DNA of 64,000 nucleotides, from the NCBI GenBank assembly GCA_035652075.1, contig DASREL010000110.1, positions 1 through 64,000 on the forward strand. The letters are read 5' to 3'. This document shows, one piece after another, positions 51,020-59,030 of this stretch. A model generated the notes under the pieces. The model ran no database searches and had not been told where the DNA came from. It saw nothing but the letters and a program-made list of their open reading frames with translations. The position numbers were made by a program, and so were the translations under genes. Numbering within the stretch: position 1 is the stretch's first letter; the number at the start of each line of letters is the position of its first letter. The DNA is from Gp6-AA45 sp035652075. Its GTDB lineage: Bacteria; Acidobacteriota; Vicinamibacteria; Vicinamibacterales; CAVVIG01.

Positions 51020-51339
51020 CGCTTCTGCCGCCGCGCCCGTTCGAGCGCGAGCGCGAGTTGCAGCTTTCGATCGCGGATCCGTCGGCGGAGCCGGGTGCGG
51101 AGTTGTTCGTCGACCGCACCGCCGAGCTCGCGATCGAGCGTCTCGATCTCCCTCATCAACTCGACTTCTTCGGGCAGGCAGCCGGAGCTCTTGAGGATCG
51201 AGTACGCCATCCGCAGGTGTTCGGGCGTGCGGAAGTACTCCTCCAGATCGAGCGGTTTGCCTGCGTTGGGAAGGTTGTCGAACTCGCCGTTCGCGATCGC
51301 TTCCCGGATTTTCTGCTCGGCGACCCGGTCCAGGCTCAC
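51016..51339 (-). CDS. DUF1992 (DnaJC28-type conserved region) protein
   Basis: This is a 107-residue all-helical protein. VAEQKIREAIANGEFDNLPNAGKPLDLEEYF is the DUF1992 signature also found in vertebrate DNAJC28. The remaining two thirds is a charged helix. The role is unknown. The stop overlaps the GNAT start (GTGA), so the two genes form a small operon. Confidence 0.9.
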   Translation of the reverse strand: MSLDRVAEQKIREAIANGEFDNLPNAGKPLDLEEYFRTPEHLRMAYSILKSSGCLPEEVELMREIETLDRELGGAVDEQLRTRLRRRIRDRKLQLALALERARRQKR

Positions 51340-51375
51340 GATTCGATTGTGCCACAGCAGGCCTGAAGGCCTGCG

Positions 51376-52521
51376 CTACACCACGTAGCGTTCGCCGGAA
51401 ACCTGACCGGCCGCAAACCGCTCGATCGCAAACGGCGTCACGTCAAATTCCGGGTCCGTGTCCGCGACGATGTCGGCGAGGATGCGGCCCGCGGCAGGCG
51501 AATGCTGGAAGCCGTGCCCGCTGAAGCCTGCGATCGTAAAGAGCCCATCGACCTCGCGCACTGGACCGATGATCGGATTGTGATCCGGTGTCATTTCATA
51601 GAGGCCGGCCCACGCGTGCGAGACCGACGCGTCGGCGAGCGCCGGCATGCGCTTGACGGCGACGTCGATCACCTTCGGCAGGAAGTCCCACTGCACCGTC
51701 ATGTCGAATGTCGGCCGCTCGTCGGGATCCCCCATGCCGAACAGCAGTCCGCCGCCCTCGCGGTGGAAATAGAACGTCGATTCAAAATCGATCACGAGGA
51801 CGTGTGTCGGCGGAGGCTCGATGCCGGCGCCGATGAAGATGTGGCGGCGATACGGATCGACCGGCACGTCGACGCCAGCCATGCGACCGATCTGCCGCGC
51901 GTGCGGGCCGGCGGCGTTGATGACGATCCGCGTCTCGATGCGACCTCGCGTCGTCTCGACGGCGCGGACGCGACCCGATTCGACGCGAATGCCGGTGACC
52001 TCGGTGTCGCGCTCGATCGTCGCGCCCGTCGCCTGCGCCGCTCGCGCAAACCCCATCGTCACGCCATTCGGATCGGCCACGCCGTCCTTCGCGCAGAATG
52101 TCGCCGCGAGGACGCCGCTCGTGTCGAGACCGCGGACCAATGCCGCCGCGGCCGCCGCGTCGAGCCAGTCGACTTCGACGCCGAGGCTGCGCTGGAGCGC
52201 GACATTCCTGCGGAACACGTCGACGCTCGCGGGCGATGACAGCAGGAACAAGTAGCCGTCCTGGTGGAAGTCGACGTGGTAGCCGACCTGTTCTTCGAAA
52301 TGCTCGATCGTGCGAATCGATTCGAGCGAGAGCTTGATGTTCGCCGGGTCGGAGAACTGGTGTCTGACACCGCCGGCGTTGCGGCCCGTCGATCCGGTCG
52401 CGAGCAGCTTCTCTCGCTCGACGAGCACGATGTCGGTGATGCCGCGGCGCGTCAGATGATAGGCGACGCTCGCGCCCATGCATCCGCCGCCGATGATCAC
52501 GACGTCCGCGGCCGGTTTCAT
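51376..52521 (-). CDS. DAO-family FAD oxidoreductase (sarcosine/glycine oxidase-like)
   Basis: This is a 381-residue flavoprotein with ADVVIIGGGCMGASVAYHL, LLATGSTGRNAGGVRHQFS and VINAAGPHARQIGRMAG, then the C-terminal GLYEMTPDHNPIIGPV and FTIAGFSGHGFQHSPAAGR. This set is characteristic of sarcosine oxidase beta/glycine oxidase-like enzymes that remove N-methyl or amino groups from amino acids. It overlaps the dipeptidase stop by ATGA. A peptide or amino-acid catabolic pair with the upstream dipeptidase is plausible. Confidence 0.88.
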   Translation of the reverse strand: MKPAADVVIIGGGCMGASVAYHLTRRGITDIVLVEREKLLATGSTGRNAGGVRHQFSDPANIKLSLESIRTIEHFEEQVGYHVDFHQDGYLFLLSSPASVDVFRRNVALQRSLGVEVDWLDAAAAAALVRGLDTSGVLAATFCAKDGVADPNGVTMGFARAAQATGATIERDTEVTGIRVESGRVRAVETTRGRIETRIVINAAGPHARQIGRMAGVDVPVDPYRRHIFIGAGIEPPPTHVLVIDFESTFYFHREGGGLLFGMGDPDERPTFDMTVQWDFLPKVIDVAVKRMPALADASVSHAWAGLYEMTPDHNPIIGPVREVDGLFTIAGFSGHGFQHSPAAGRILADIVADTDPEFDVTPFAIERFAAGQVSGERYVV

Positions 52522-53702
52522 TTGTGAGCAGCGCGCTCGACGGCGTCCATCACCCGCAGGAGATTGCCGCCGAGGATCTTCTCGACGTCCGGGTCCGAAT
52601 AGCCCTTCTTCAGCAGCGCGTCCGTGATCTTCGGCAGCATCGACGCATCGTCCATGCCGAGCGGCATCGTGGCGCCGTCGAAATCGGATCCGAGGCCGAC
52701 GTGATCGGCGCCGGCAACCTTCACCGCGTGATCGATGTGGTCGACGATCGCCTCCCACGTGACCTTCGGCAGCTTGCCGTCGCGCATCGCCTGCCGCAGG
52801 ATCTTTGCTTCCTCGCTGGTGGAGCACGCTTCGTTGGTGCCGCAACGTTTGGTCGCGGCGTCGAGCTGCGCCTGGACATCGGCGGGCTTCGTCGCGGTGC
52901 GGAATGCTTCGCTGAGGAAGCTGATCTCGTAGTTGATTTGGACCACGCCGCCATTCTTCGCGAGCGCGCGAAGCATGTCGTCGGTCATGTTCCGTGGATG
53001 CTGATCGATCGCGCGGCACGACGAATGCGATGCAATGACGGGAGCCGACGTCACCGCGAGCACGTCGTAGAACGTCTTGTCGGCGACGTGCGAGATATCG
53101 ACCATCATGCCGAGCCGATTCAGCTCGCGGACAACGTCCTTGCCGAAGGCGGTCAGTCCGTTGTGCGCCGGTTTGTCCGTCGACGAGTCGGCCCAGTTGT
53201 TGTTCTTGAAATGGGTCAGGGTCAGGTATCGGACGCCGAGCGCGTGGTACTGCCGCAGCACGCCAAGGTCGTCGGCGATCATGTGACCGCCCTCCATCCC
53301 CATCAGGGCGGCGATCTTCCTGTCGGCGACCGCCTTCCGAATGTCGGCGGCGGTCGTGGCGAGCATCAGATCGTTGGGATGCGTACGGACCGCTTCGCGA
53401 ACGCTGTCGATCAGATCGAGGGCGCGCTTGACCGCCGGTGGACCGGTGACCTCGCCCGGAATCCAGATCGAGAAGAACAGTGCGTCGAGGCCGCCGTCGC
53501 GCATGCGCGGGATGTCGATGTTGCCGTCGGTGTGCCGCGCACCGATGTCGAATCCCTTTTCGAACAGCAGCCGCTGCGTGGTGTCGTCGTGCGAATCGAT
53601 CACGATCGCGCGGTCGTGAAGCTGCTTCGCACGGGACGCCACGGATGAAGACTGCGCGAAGACGACGGTCGACGCAAGAACGACACAGATACAGGCGCGC
53701 AT
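52518..53702 (-). CDS. exported membrane dipeptidase (peptidase M19)
   Basis: This is a 394-residue protein with a signal peptide (CICVVLASTVVFAQ). M19 zinc ligands are visible: His38-x-Asp40 in DSHDDT, Glu in MGMEGGHM, His in VDISHV, and His in VIASHSSCRA. The GLGSDFDGAT motif near the C-terminus is also diagnostic. It hydrolyses dipeptides, including those with D- or dehydro-residues, outside the cytoplasm. A TAAGAT box precedes the ATG by 6 nt and overlaps the stop of the ADOP gene. Confidence 0.92.
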   Translation of the reverse strand: MRACICVVLASTVVFAQSSSVASRAKQLHDRAIVIDSHDDTTQRLLFEKGFDIGARHTDGNIDIPRMRDGGLDALFFSIWIPGEVTGPPAVKRALDLIDSVREAVRTHPNDLMLATTAADIRKAVADRKIAALMGMEGGHMIADDLGVLRQYHALGVRYLTLTHFKNNNWADSSTDKPAHNGLTAFGKDVVRELNRLGMMVDISHVADKTFYDVLAVTSAPVIASHSSCRAIDQHPRNMTDDMLRALAKNGGVVQINYEISFLSEAFRTATKPADVQAQLDAATKRCGTNEACSTSEEAKILRQAMRDGKLPKVTWEAIVDHIDHAVKVAGADHVGLGSDFDGATMPLGMDDASMLPKITDALLKKGYSDPDVEKILGGNLLRVMDAVERAAHK

Positions 53703-53708
53703 CCGCGC

Positions 53709-53714
53709 ATCTTA
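53709..53714 (-). promoter_or_regulatory. candidate -10 box (TAAGAT) 6 nt before the dipeptidase ATG
   Basis: Order on the minus strand: TAAGAT, GCGCGG, ATG. The TAA is also the ADOP permease stop codon, so the match is only partly independent. Confidence 0.3.
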
Positions 53715-56102
53715 ACGCAACGCCACCATCGGATCGACGCGCGTCGCACGTCGCACCGGGATCCAGCTGGCCACGAGCGCGGTCGCCACGAGCGTGGCCG
53801 CCACGGTCGCAAACGTGACCGCGTCGGTCGGCGCGACGCCGAACAGCAGCGACGCCATCAATCGTGTCGTCGCGATCGCGCCAACGGTGCCGATGGCGAC
53901 GCCGACGATCGCAAGCGTCAGCGACTCGCCGAGCACGAGCCGGACCATGTCGGACGCCGACGCACCGAGCGCCAGCCGAACGCCGATCTCCTGCGTCCGC
54001 TCGACGACGGTATACGCCATGACGCCGTAGATGCCAATCGCGGCGAGCAGCAACCCGATCGACGCGAAGATCGTCACGAGCAGCGTGCGGAATCGCGGCG
54101 GCGCCACCGACTCGGTCATCAGCTGATCCATGGTCTTGACGTCGACGACCGGAATGTTCGGATCGAGCGATGCGACAATCGAGCGCGCGCTCGCCGCGAT
54201 CGACGTCGGATCCCCGCTCGTGCGGACGACGGCAAACTCGTCTCGACTGGCGTTCTGGCGGAACGGTAGGTAGAACGTCGGGTCGACAGGCGTCTGCAAG
54301 CCGTCGTACTTGATGTCGCCGACGACACCCACCACCGTCATCCATGGATTGTCCGGCCGCTCCGGTCCGCCGACCTTGATCTGGCGGCCAACCGGATCGA
54401 CGTTCGGAAAGTACTTCTTCGCAAGCGTGTCGTTGATGATGGCCACGAGCGGCGCGCCTTGATCGTCGCGCTCCGCGAAGAATCGACCGCGCAGCAGCGG
54501 CGTGCCGAGCGTGGTGAAGTACTTTTCGGTGACGAAGAGCAGCGGCCCGAGTGGCGCGCTGTGGTTCGGCGGGACGACCTGCCCTTCGACCGTGAACGTG
54601 TCGGTCATCTGCAGCAGATGCGGCGGCAGGCTGACCGTCAGCGCTGCGCTGCGGACGCCGGGCAGCGACTCGAGACGCTGAACCAGCGTGGTGAAGAACG
54701 CGCGCGTCTTCGGACCGTCGTATCCCGACGAGCGCGGCAAGTACAGGCGGAACGTCAGCACGTGCGTCGAGTCGAAGCCGGGGTTGACCCGTTCCAACGC
54801 CGCGAAACTGCGGATCATCAGTCCAGCGCCGATCGACAGCATGAGCGCCAATGCGATTTCCGCAACGACCAGCACGCGCTGCACGCGGCGATGGCGAGTG
54901 CCTGCCGTGCCTCGGCCGGCGTCCTTCAGCGTCTCGACCAACGGCGTCGCCGATGCACGAAACGCCGGCGCGAGGCCGAACAGGACGCCGCACACCGTTG
55001 CGATCGTCAGCGCGAACGCGAAGACCCCGACGTTCATGTGGACTTCGTTGATGCGCGGAAGGTTGTTCGGGGTGATCGCCAACAGCGCGCGGGTCCCCCA
55101 GGCAGCGGTGACGAGACCCACTGCCCCGGCGACGAGCGCCAGCACGAGGCTTTCGGTAATCAGCTGCCTCGCGAGTTGTGCGCGGCCGGCCCCGATTGCG
55201 GCGCGAACGGCGATTTCGCGATCGCGTGTGGCGGCACGGGCGAGCAGCAGGTTGGCGACGTTCACCGTCGAAATCAGCAACAGGAACGCGACCGCCCCGA
55301 GCAGCACGTAGAGAACGCGCCGCACGTTGCCGACCATCGCTTCCTGCAGCGGCGTCGCGGTCAACGTCCAGTCGGTCGTTTCGGCCGGATAGCGGCGGAT
55401 GACCTCGCGCTTCACCGCGTCGAGGTTGGATTGAAGCCGGTCGGCCGGCACGTTCGGCGCGAGGTGGGCAAGACCGGTCAAGTAAAACGGCCCGCGACGA
55501 CGAGGCGGGTCGGTCGGCAGGACGACCCACAGGTCGGTTTTCGCGTCGGGGAACGCGAACGTCGCCGGCATCACGCCCACAATCGTGTGCGGCGTGCCGG
55601 TGATTTTCGTCACCTGGCCGATGATGTCCTGGCGGGCGTTGAAGCGCTGTTGCCAGAAGCGGAAGCTGATCACCGCAGCGCGCGGTTGGCCGGGCCGATC
55701 GTCGCCGCGCTGCAACGTGCGGCCAAGTTGCGCGCGGCCGCCGACGATCTCGAAGAACTGATCGGTGGTCGTGACGCTCGACACTCGGACCGGTTCGCCG
55801 TCACCCGTCACGTCGTCGGTGCCGTGCTCGTACGCGCAGATCGCGTCGGCGGTCGTGTTCTGCGCTTGCCAGGTCTGGAAGTCCGCCTCGGATATCGGAA
55901 AGTCGGCGCCGTCGCGACCAGTGATCCCGACTCGAAACAGGCGATCGGGATCGCGAACCGGCAGCGGCCGCAACAACACCGCGTCGACGACGGTGAACAT
56001 CGTCGTGGTGGCGCCGATGCCGAGCGCGAGCGTCAGGACGGCAACCGCCGAGAAGCCGGGCCGCTTGACGAACAGACGAACGGCGTAGCGCAGGTTCTGC
56101 AT
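53712..56102 (-). CDS. ADOP-type (MacB/FtsX-like) ABC permease
   Basis: This is a 796-residue duplicated permease: helix near 18-40 (FSAVAVLTLALGIGATTTMF), large MacB-type periplasmic domain, three-helix FtsX block (about 280-430), a second periplasmic domain, and a final three-helix block ending in VRRATRVDPMVALR. There is no ATPase domain. Orphan permeases of this kind are abundant in Acidobacteria. They probably work with a MacB/LolD-type ATPase encoded elsewhere, to transmit force or export hydrophobic compounds. It shares architecture but not close identity with the gene at 59031-61481. Confidence 0.92.
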   Translation of the reverse strand: MQNLRYAVRLFVKRPGFSAVAVLTLALGIGATTTMFTVVDAVLLRPLPVRDPDRLFRVGITGRDGADFPISEADFQTWQAQNTTADAICAYEHGTDDVTGDGEPVRVSSVTTTDQFFEIVGGRAQLGRTLQRGDDRPGQPRAAVISFRFWQQRFNARQDIIGQVTKITGTPHTIVGVMPATFAFPDAKTDLWVVLPTDPPRRRGPFYLTGLAHLAPNVPADRLQSNLDAVKREVIRRYPAETTDWTLTATPLQEAMVGNVRRVLYVLLGAVAFLLLISTVNVANLLLARAATRDREIAVRAAIGAGRAQLARQLITESLVLALVAGAVGLVTAAWGTRALLAITPNNLPRINEVHMNVGVFAFALTIATVCGVLFGLAPAFRASATPLVETLKDAGRGTAGTRHRRVQRVLVVAEIALALMLSIGAGLMIRSFAALERVNPGFDSTHVLTFRLYLPRSSGYDGPKTRAFFTTLVQRLESLPGVRSAALTVSLPPHLLQMTDTFTVEGQVVPPNHSAPLGPLLFVTEKYFTTLGTPLLRGRFFAERDDQGAPLVAIINDTLAKKYFPNVDPVGRQIKVGGPERPDNPWMTVVGVVGDIKYDGLQTPVDPTFYLPFRQNASRDEFAVVRTSGDPTSIAASARSIVASLDPNIPVVDVKTMDQLMTESVAPPRFRTLLVTIFASIGLLLAAIGIYGVMAYTVVERTQEIGVRLALGASASDMVRLVLGESLTLAIVGVAIGTVGAIATTRLMASLLFGVAPTDAVTFATVAATLVATALVASWIPVRRATRVDPMVALR

Positions 56103-56160
56103 GCGCGGTTAGACGGGACCGCGCACACCGCGGTTTGTAGCGCGCAGCCTTACCCGAGCG

Positions 56161-57441
56161 TTACGCCTCTTCCCAGCGGAAGCGGTTGACGGCGACGCCG
56201 GCGAACGCGGCGGCGAAGGCGAGCAGGATCACCGTCGGCATGACCGCGCCGCTGAGGCCAACGCCGCGCCACGTCATCGCATCCAGCCCATCCACCGCCC
56301 AGCGCGCCGGAACGACGACGGTGAGCTGCTGCAACCAGGCTGGGAAGATGAACGTTGGCACCCACGCGCCGCCGAGCATGACCATCATCAGCACCGCCAG
56401 CGTCGTGACGCCTCGCGCCGAAGCCGGCGTCTTGCCGAGCGACGCGATCAGCAGCCCGAACGTCGCCGCCATGATCGAGCACGCGATCGACACAGCAAGA
56501 AATCCAACGACGCTGCCGGCAATGCGGACCTTGAACACCACCATCGCGAACGCGAACGAGACCAGCAGCGTCATCAGCGAGATGATCGCGCCGCTCGCCG
56601 TCTTGCCCGCGAGCAGCATCAGGCGCGACACCGGTGCACTTCGCAGCCGCTTCCATAATCCTTTCTGGCGCTCGAGCAGGATCTCGATCCCCAGGTTCGC
56701 CGCGGCAAACAGCAGGAACTGGATCCCCATCCCCGCGAACGAGTGCGCGTACCCGTTATAGGCCACATTCCCCGACGTCATCGCCTGCTCGCGAACGGTG
56801 TACGGCAAGGTCAGCCCCGGCGCGCTGCCCGCGCCATCGGCCGCTTGTCTGTTGAGCGACACCACGGACTGCAACAAATCGACGAGCACGCGCTTTTGGT
56901 CGTCGCGGAGATTCGAGCTCTGCTGAATCTGCGGAATCGTCTGCTCGACGTACTGGCGCCCCTGCGCGCCGGTGAACATCTCTTTGCTCACCGCCTGCAT
57001 CACGTGCTCGGTGAGGATCCCGCGCACCATCGCGAATTCGACGTTGTGCGACGGGTCGTAGACGAGATCGAGCGGCGGCTTCTCGCCGCCGCGGAAGAAG
57101 GCGGGGCCGGCCGCGTCGCCGAATCCTTTCGGGATGATGATGGCGACGCTCGTCTTCCCCTTCTTCACCGCTTCGCGCGCGTCGGCTTCGCTCGGCTGGC
57201 TCACCCGGAGGTTTCGATCGCCGTCAAGACCCGTGACGATCCCTTTCGAAATGCCCGAACCGTCGTTGTCGATGACGGCGATGGCGATCTTCGCCGGCTC
57301 GTTGTTATTACCGGGCCCCGAGAAGATCGATCCGAAGAACGACGCGATCGCGATCGGCACGATGAAGCTCATGATGACCGCGCGGCGATCGCTGAAAAAT
57401 ACCTGCAGGTCCTTGCGGACCATCGCGAGAAGCGGCGTCAT
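56161..57441 (-). CDS. ABC-2 type exporter permease
   Basis: This is a 426-residue membrane protein: N-terminal helix (AVIMSFIVPIAIASFFGSIF), a long periplasmic domain (about 45-225, with AKIAIAVIDNDGSGIS) and five C-terminal helices including LMLLAGKTASGAIISLMTLLVSF. This is the YhgE/NodJ-like ABC-2 layout used for drugs, carbohydrates or peptides. It starts on the last base of the ATPase gene, which encodes its partner. Confidence 0.9.
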   Translation of the reverse strand: MTPLLAMVRKDLQVFFSDRRAVIMSFIVPIAIASFFGSIFSGPGNNNEPAKIAIAVIDNDGSGISKGIVTGLDGDRNLRVSQPSEADAREAVKKGKTSVAIIIPKGFGDAAGPAFFRGGEKPPLDLVYDPSHNVEFAMVRGILTEHVMQAVSKEMFTGAQGRQYVEQTIPQIQQSSNLRDDQKRVLVDLLQSVVSLNRQAADGAGSAPGLTLPYTVREQAMTSGNVAYNGYAHSFAGMGIQFLLFAAANLGIEILLERQKGLWKRLRSAPVSRLMLLAGKTASGAIISLMTLLVSFAFAMVVFKVRIAGSVVGFLAVSIACSIMAATFGLLIASLGKTPASARGVTTLAVLMMVMLGGAWVPTFIFPAWLQQLTVVVPARWAVDGLDAMTWRGVGLSGAVMPTVILLAFAAAFAGVAVNRFRWEEA

Positions 57442-58163
57442 CAGTCTCGCAAGCTCCTTCCCGTCAGCGACAAGAACACGGATTCGAGGTTGCCGGCGCC
57501 CACGGTCAAGGCGCTCAACGTGTCGTTCGCGATCACCTTGCCGTGATCGATGACGACGATGCGATCGGCGAGGCGTTCGGCTTCTTCCATGTAGTGCGTC
57601 GTATAGAGCAGCGCTTTGCCGCGCTGCTTCAGCATCTCGAGGTTGTCAAAGATCGCGTTGCGGCTTTGTGGGTCGACGCCGACCGTCGGTTCGTCGAGCA
57701 GCACGATGTCAGGGTCGTGCAAAAGGCCGGCGGCGAGGTTGAGCCGCCGTTTCATGCCGCCGCTGAACGTCTTGACCCGGTCGCGTTCGCGATCCGCGAG
57801 CTCGACGAGGCGTAACGCGTCGGCGATCGCGCGATCGAGTGCCGCGCCGCTCAATCCGTACAGCGCCCCGAAAAATCGCAGGTTGTCGCGCGCGCTCAGC
57901 TCGTCATACAAGGCGAGGTCCTGCGGGACGAGGCCGATGCGCCGCTTGGCGGCGTCGGTATCCCCTCGCAGTTCGTGCGAACCGACGGCAACGCTGCCGC
58001 GGTCCGGCGTCACCAGACCGGTGATCATCGAGACGGTCGTCGTCTTGCCGGCGCCGTTCGGGCCGAGCAGTCCCACCAACTGCCCCGGCTCGATCGCGAA
58101 CGACACATCGTCCACGGCCACGAGCGGTCCGAACGCTTTCCGAAGATTCTTGACGGTTAACAC
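57441..58163 (-). CDS. ABC transporter ATP-binding protein (ABC-2 exporter partner)
   Basis: This is a 240-residue ATPase with Walker A GLLGPNGAGKTTTV, Q-loop LVPQDLALY, signature TFSGGMKRRL, Walker B DIVLLDEPTVGVDPQ and H-loop TTHYMEEAERLADR. The C-terminal pattern is that of drug/polysaccharide exporters of the DrrA/NatA/CcmA type. GTG 58163 is the start; a TACACT box lies 10 nt before it. It forms a two-gene operon with the ABC-2 permease. Confidence 0.93.
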   Translation of the reverse strand: MLTVKNLRKAFGPLVAVDDVSFAIEPGQLVGLLGPNGAGKTTTVSMITGLVTPDRGSVAVGSHELRGDTDAAKRRIGLVPQDLALYDELSARDNLRFFGALYGLSGAALDRAIADALRLVELADRERDRVKTFSGGMKRRLNLAAGLLHDPDIVLLDEPTVGVDPQSRNAIFDNLEMLKQRGKALLYTTHYMEEAERLADRIVVIDHGKVIANDTLSALTVGAGNLESVFLSLTGRSLRD

Positions 58164-58246
58164 GGTGGCGATCAGTGTAGGGCGCGCCGTTCAGGCGAGC
58201 CGTGATTTTCGACGAACGGCCGGTTTTTCCCGGCAAACGGCGGCGG

Positions 58247-59011
58247 CTACCCGACGTAGCCGTTGGTCAGGTACGCCCACGGACCGCGCGAAAACGCATA
58301 CAACTCGTCGACAGGCGTGAACCCAAGGCGTTCGGCGAGCCGGATCGAGAGCCCGTTCGACTCGAGTGCACCCCACACCGGTTCGCGACCGTCCTTGCCG
58401 TGATGCGTGACCATGAAGCGCACGACGTGCGGGGCGAGACCGCGCCGCCGGTACGCCGCGAGCGTGTCCACCGACACGTCCCACAGCGATTCGGTCGTCC
58501 AGCAGGCGTAGCAGAACGACACGGGCACACCGTCGACGAGCGCGGCGCCCACCGGCGTGACGTGGATGGCGTGGCTGATCTCGAACCGCAGGCCGGCGGG
58601 AAGATGCGACAGGTCGTCGCGCTCGGTGAGCAGACGGACCGTTGTCGACGGATCGAGCGGCGAAGGGTCGGGAAACGACGTCATCGAGTAGACGATCACG
58701 CGCTCGCGGTGCCAGCCGCGGAAATCGTTCGGCGCGTCCTCGAGCAGGATGCGTTCGACGTACTCCGTGTTGTCGACCTGCGCCAGGATCGGCGTCATCG
58801 GCGTCACGCCGTCGAGCGCGGCGACGATCGCGCTCGCTGGTGGACGACCGACGACCGACACGACGGAAAAGGCGCCGTGCACGACGCGGACCGCGTAACC
58901 ATCGATCGCGCTCGCGCCGCCGAACACGGTCGCATGTCCGGACCGCAGCATCGCGCGCGTTTCGATCCAGCGCGGAATATCCGGCAGGTCAGCCGCGAGA
59001 ACGACGTCCAC
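58247..59011 (-). CDS. GNAT-fold acetyltransferase
   Basis: This is a 254-residue protein. The C-terminal third has the GNAT acetyl-CoA loop in TLAAYRRRGLAPHVVRFMV and the following GALESNGLSIRLAERLGFTPV. The N-terminal half is poorly conserved and may be a degenerate GNAT repeat. GTG 59011 is the start, with TAAAAT 9 nt before it. The substrate is unknown. Confidence 0.8.
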   Translation of the reverse strand: MDVVLAADLPDIPRWIETRAMLRSGHATVFGGASAIDGYAVRVVHGAFSVVSVVGRPPASAIVAALDGVTPMTPILAQVDNTEYVERILLEDAPNDFRGWHRERVIVYSMTSFPDPSPLDPSTTVRLLTERDDLSHLPAGLRFEISHAIHVTPVGAALVDGVPVSFCYACWTTESLWDVSVDTLAAYRRRGLAPHVVRFMVTHHGKDGREPVWGALESNGLSIRLAERLGFTPVDELYAFSRGPWAYLTNGYVG

Positions 59012-59030
59012 CGACCGGCGATTTTAATCG

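Noticed and set aside
51376..55530. A minus-strand frame open for over 4 kb (1384 codons)
   Set aside because: Only its last 381 codons are a real gene (the DAO oxidase). The rest is an Arg/Ala-rich shadow of the dipeptidase and ADOP genes, a common effect of high GC.
56118..56134. ACCGCG-loop-CGCGGT hairpin downstream of the ABC-2 permease gene as a terminator
   Set aside because: The stem is only 6 bp and is not followed by a T-run; it may be chance in GC-rich DNA.
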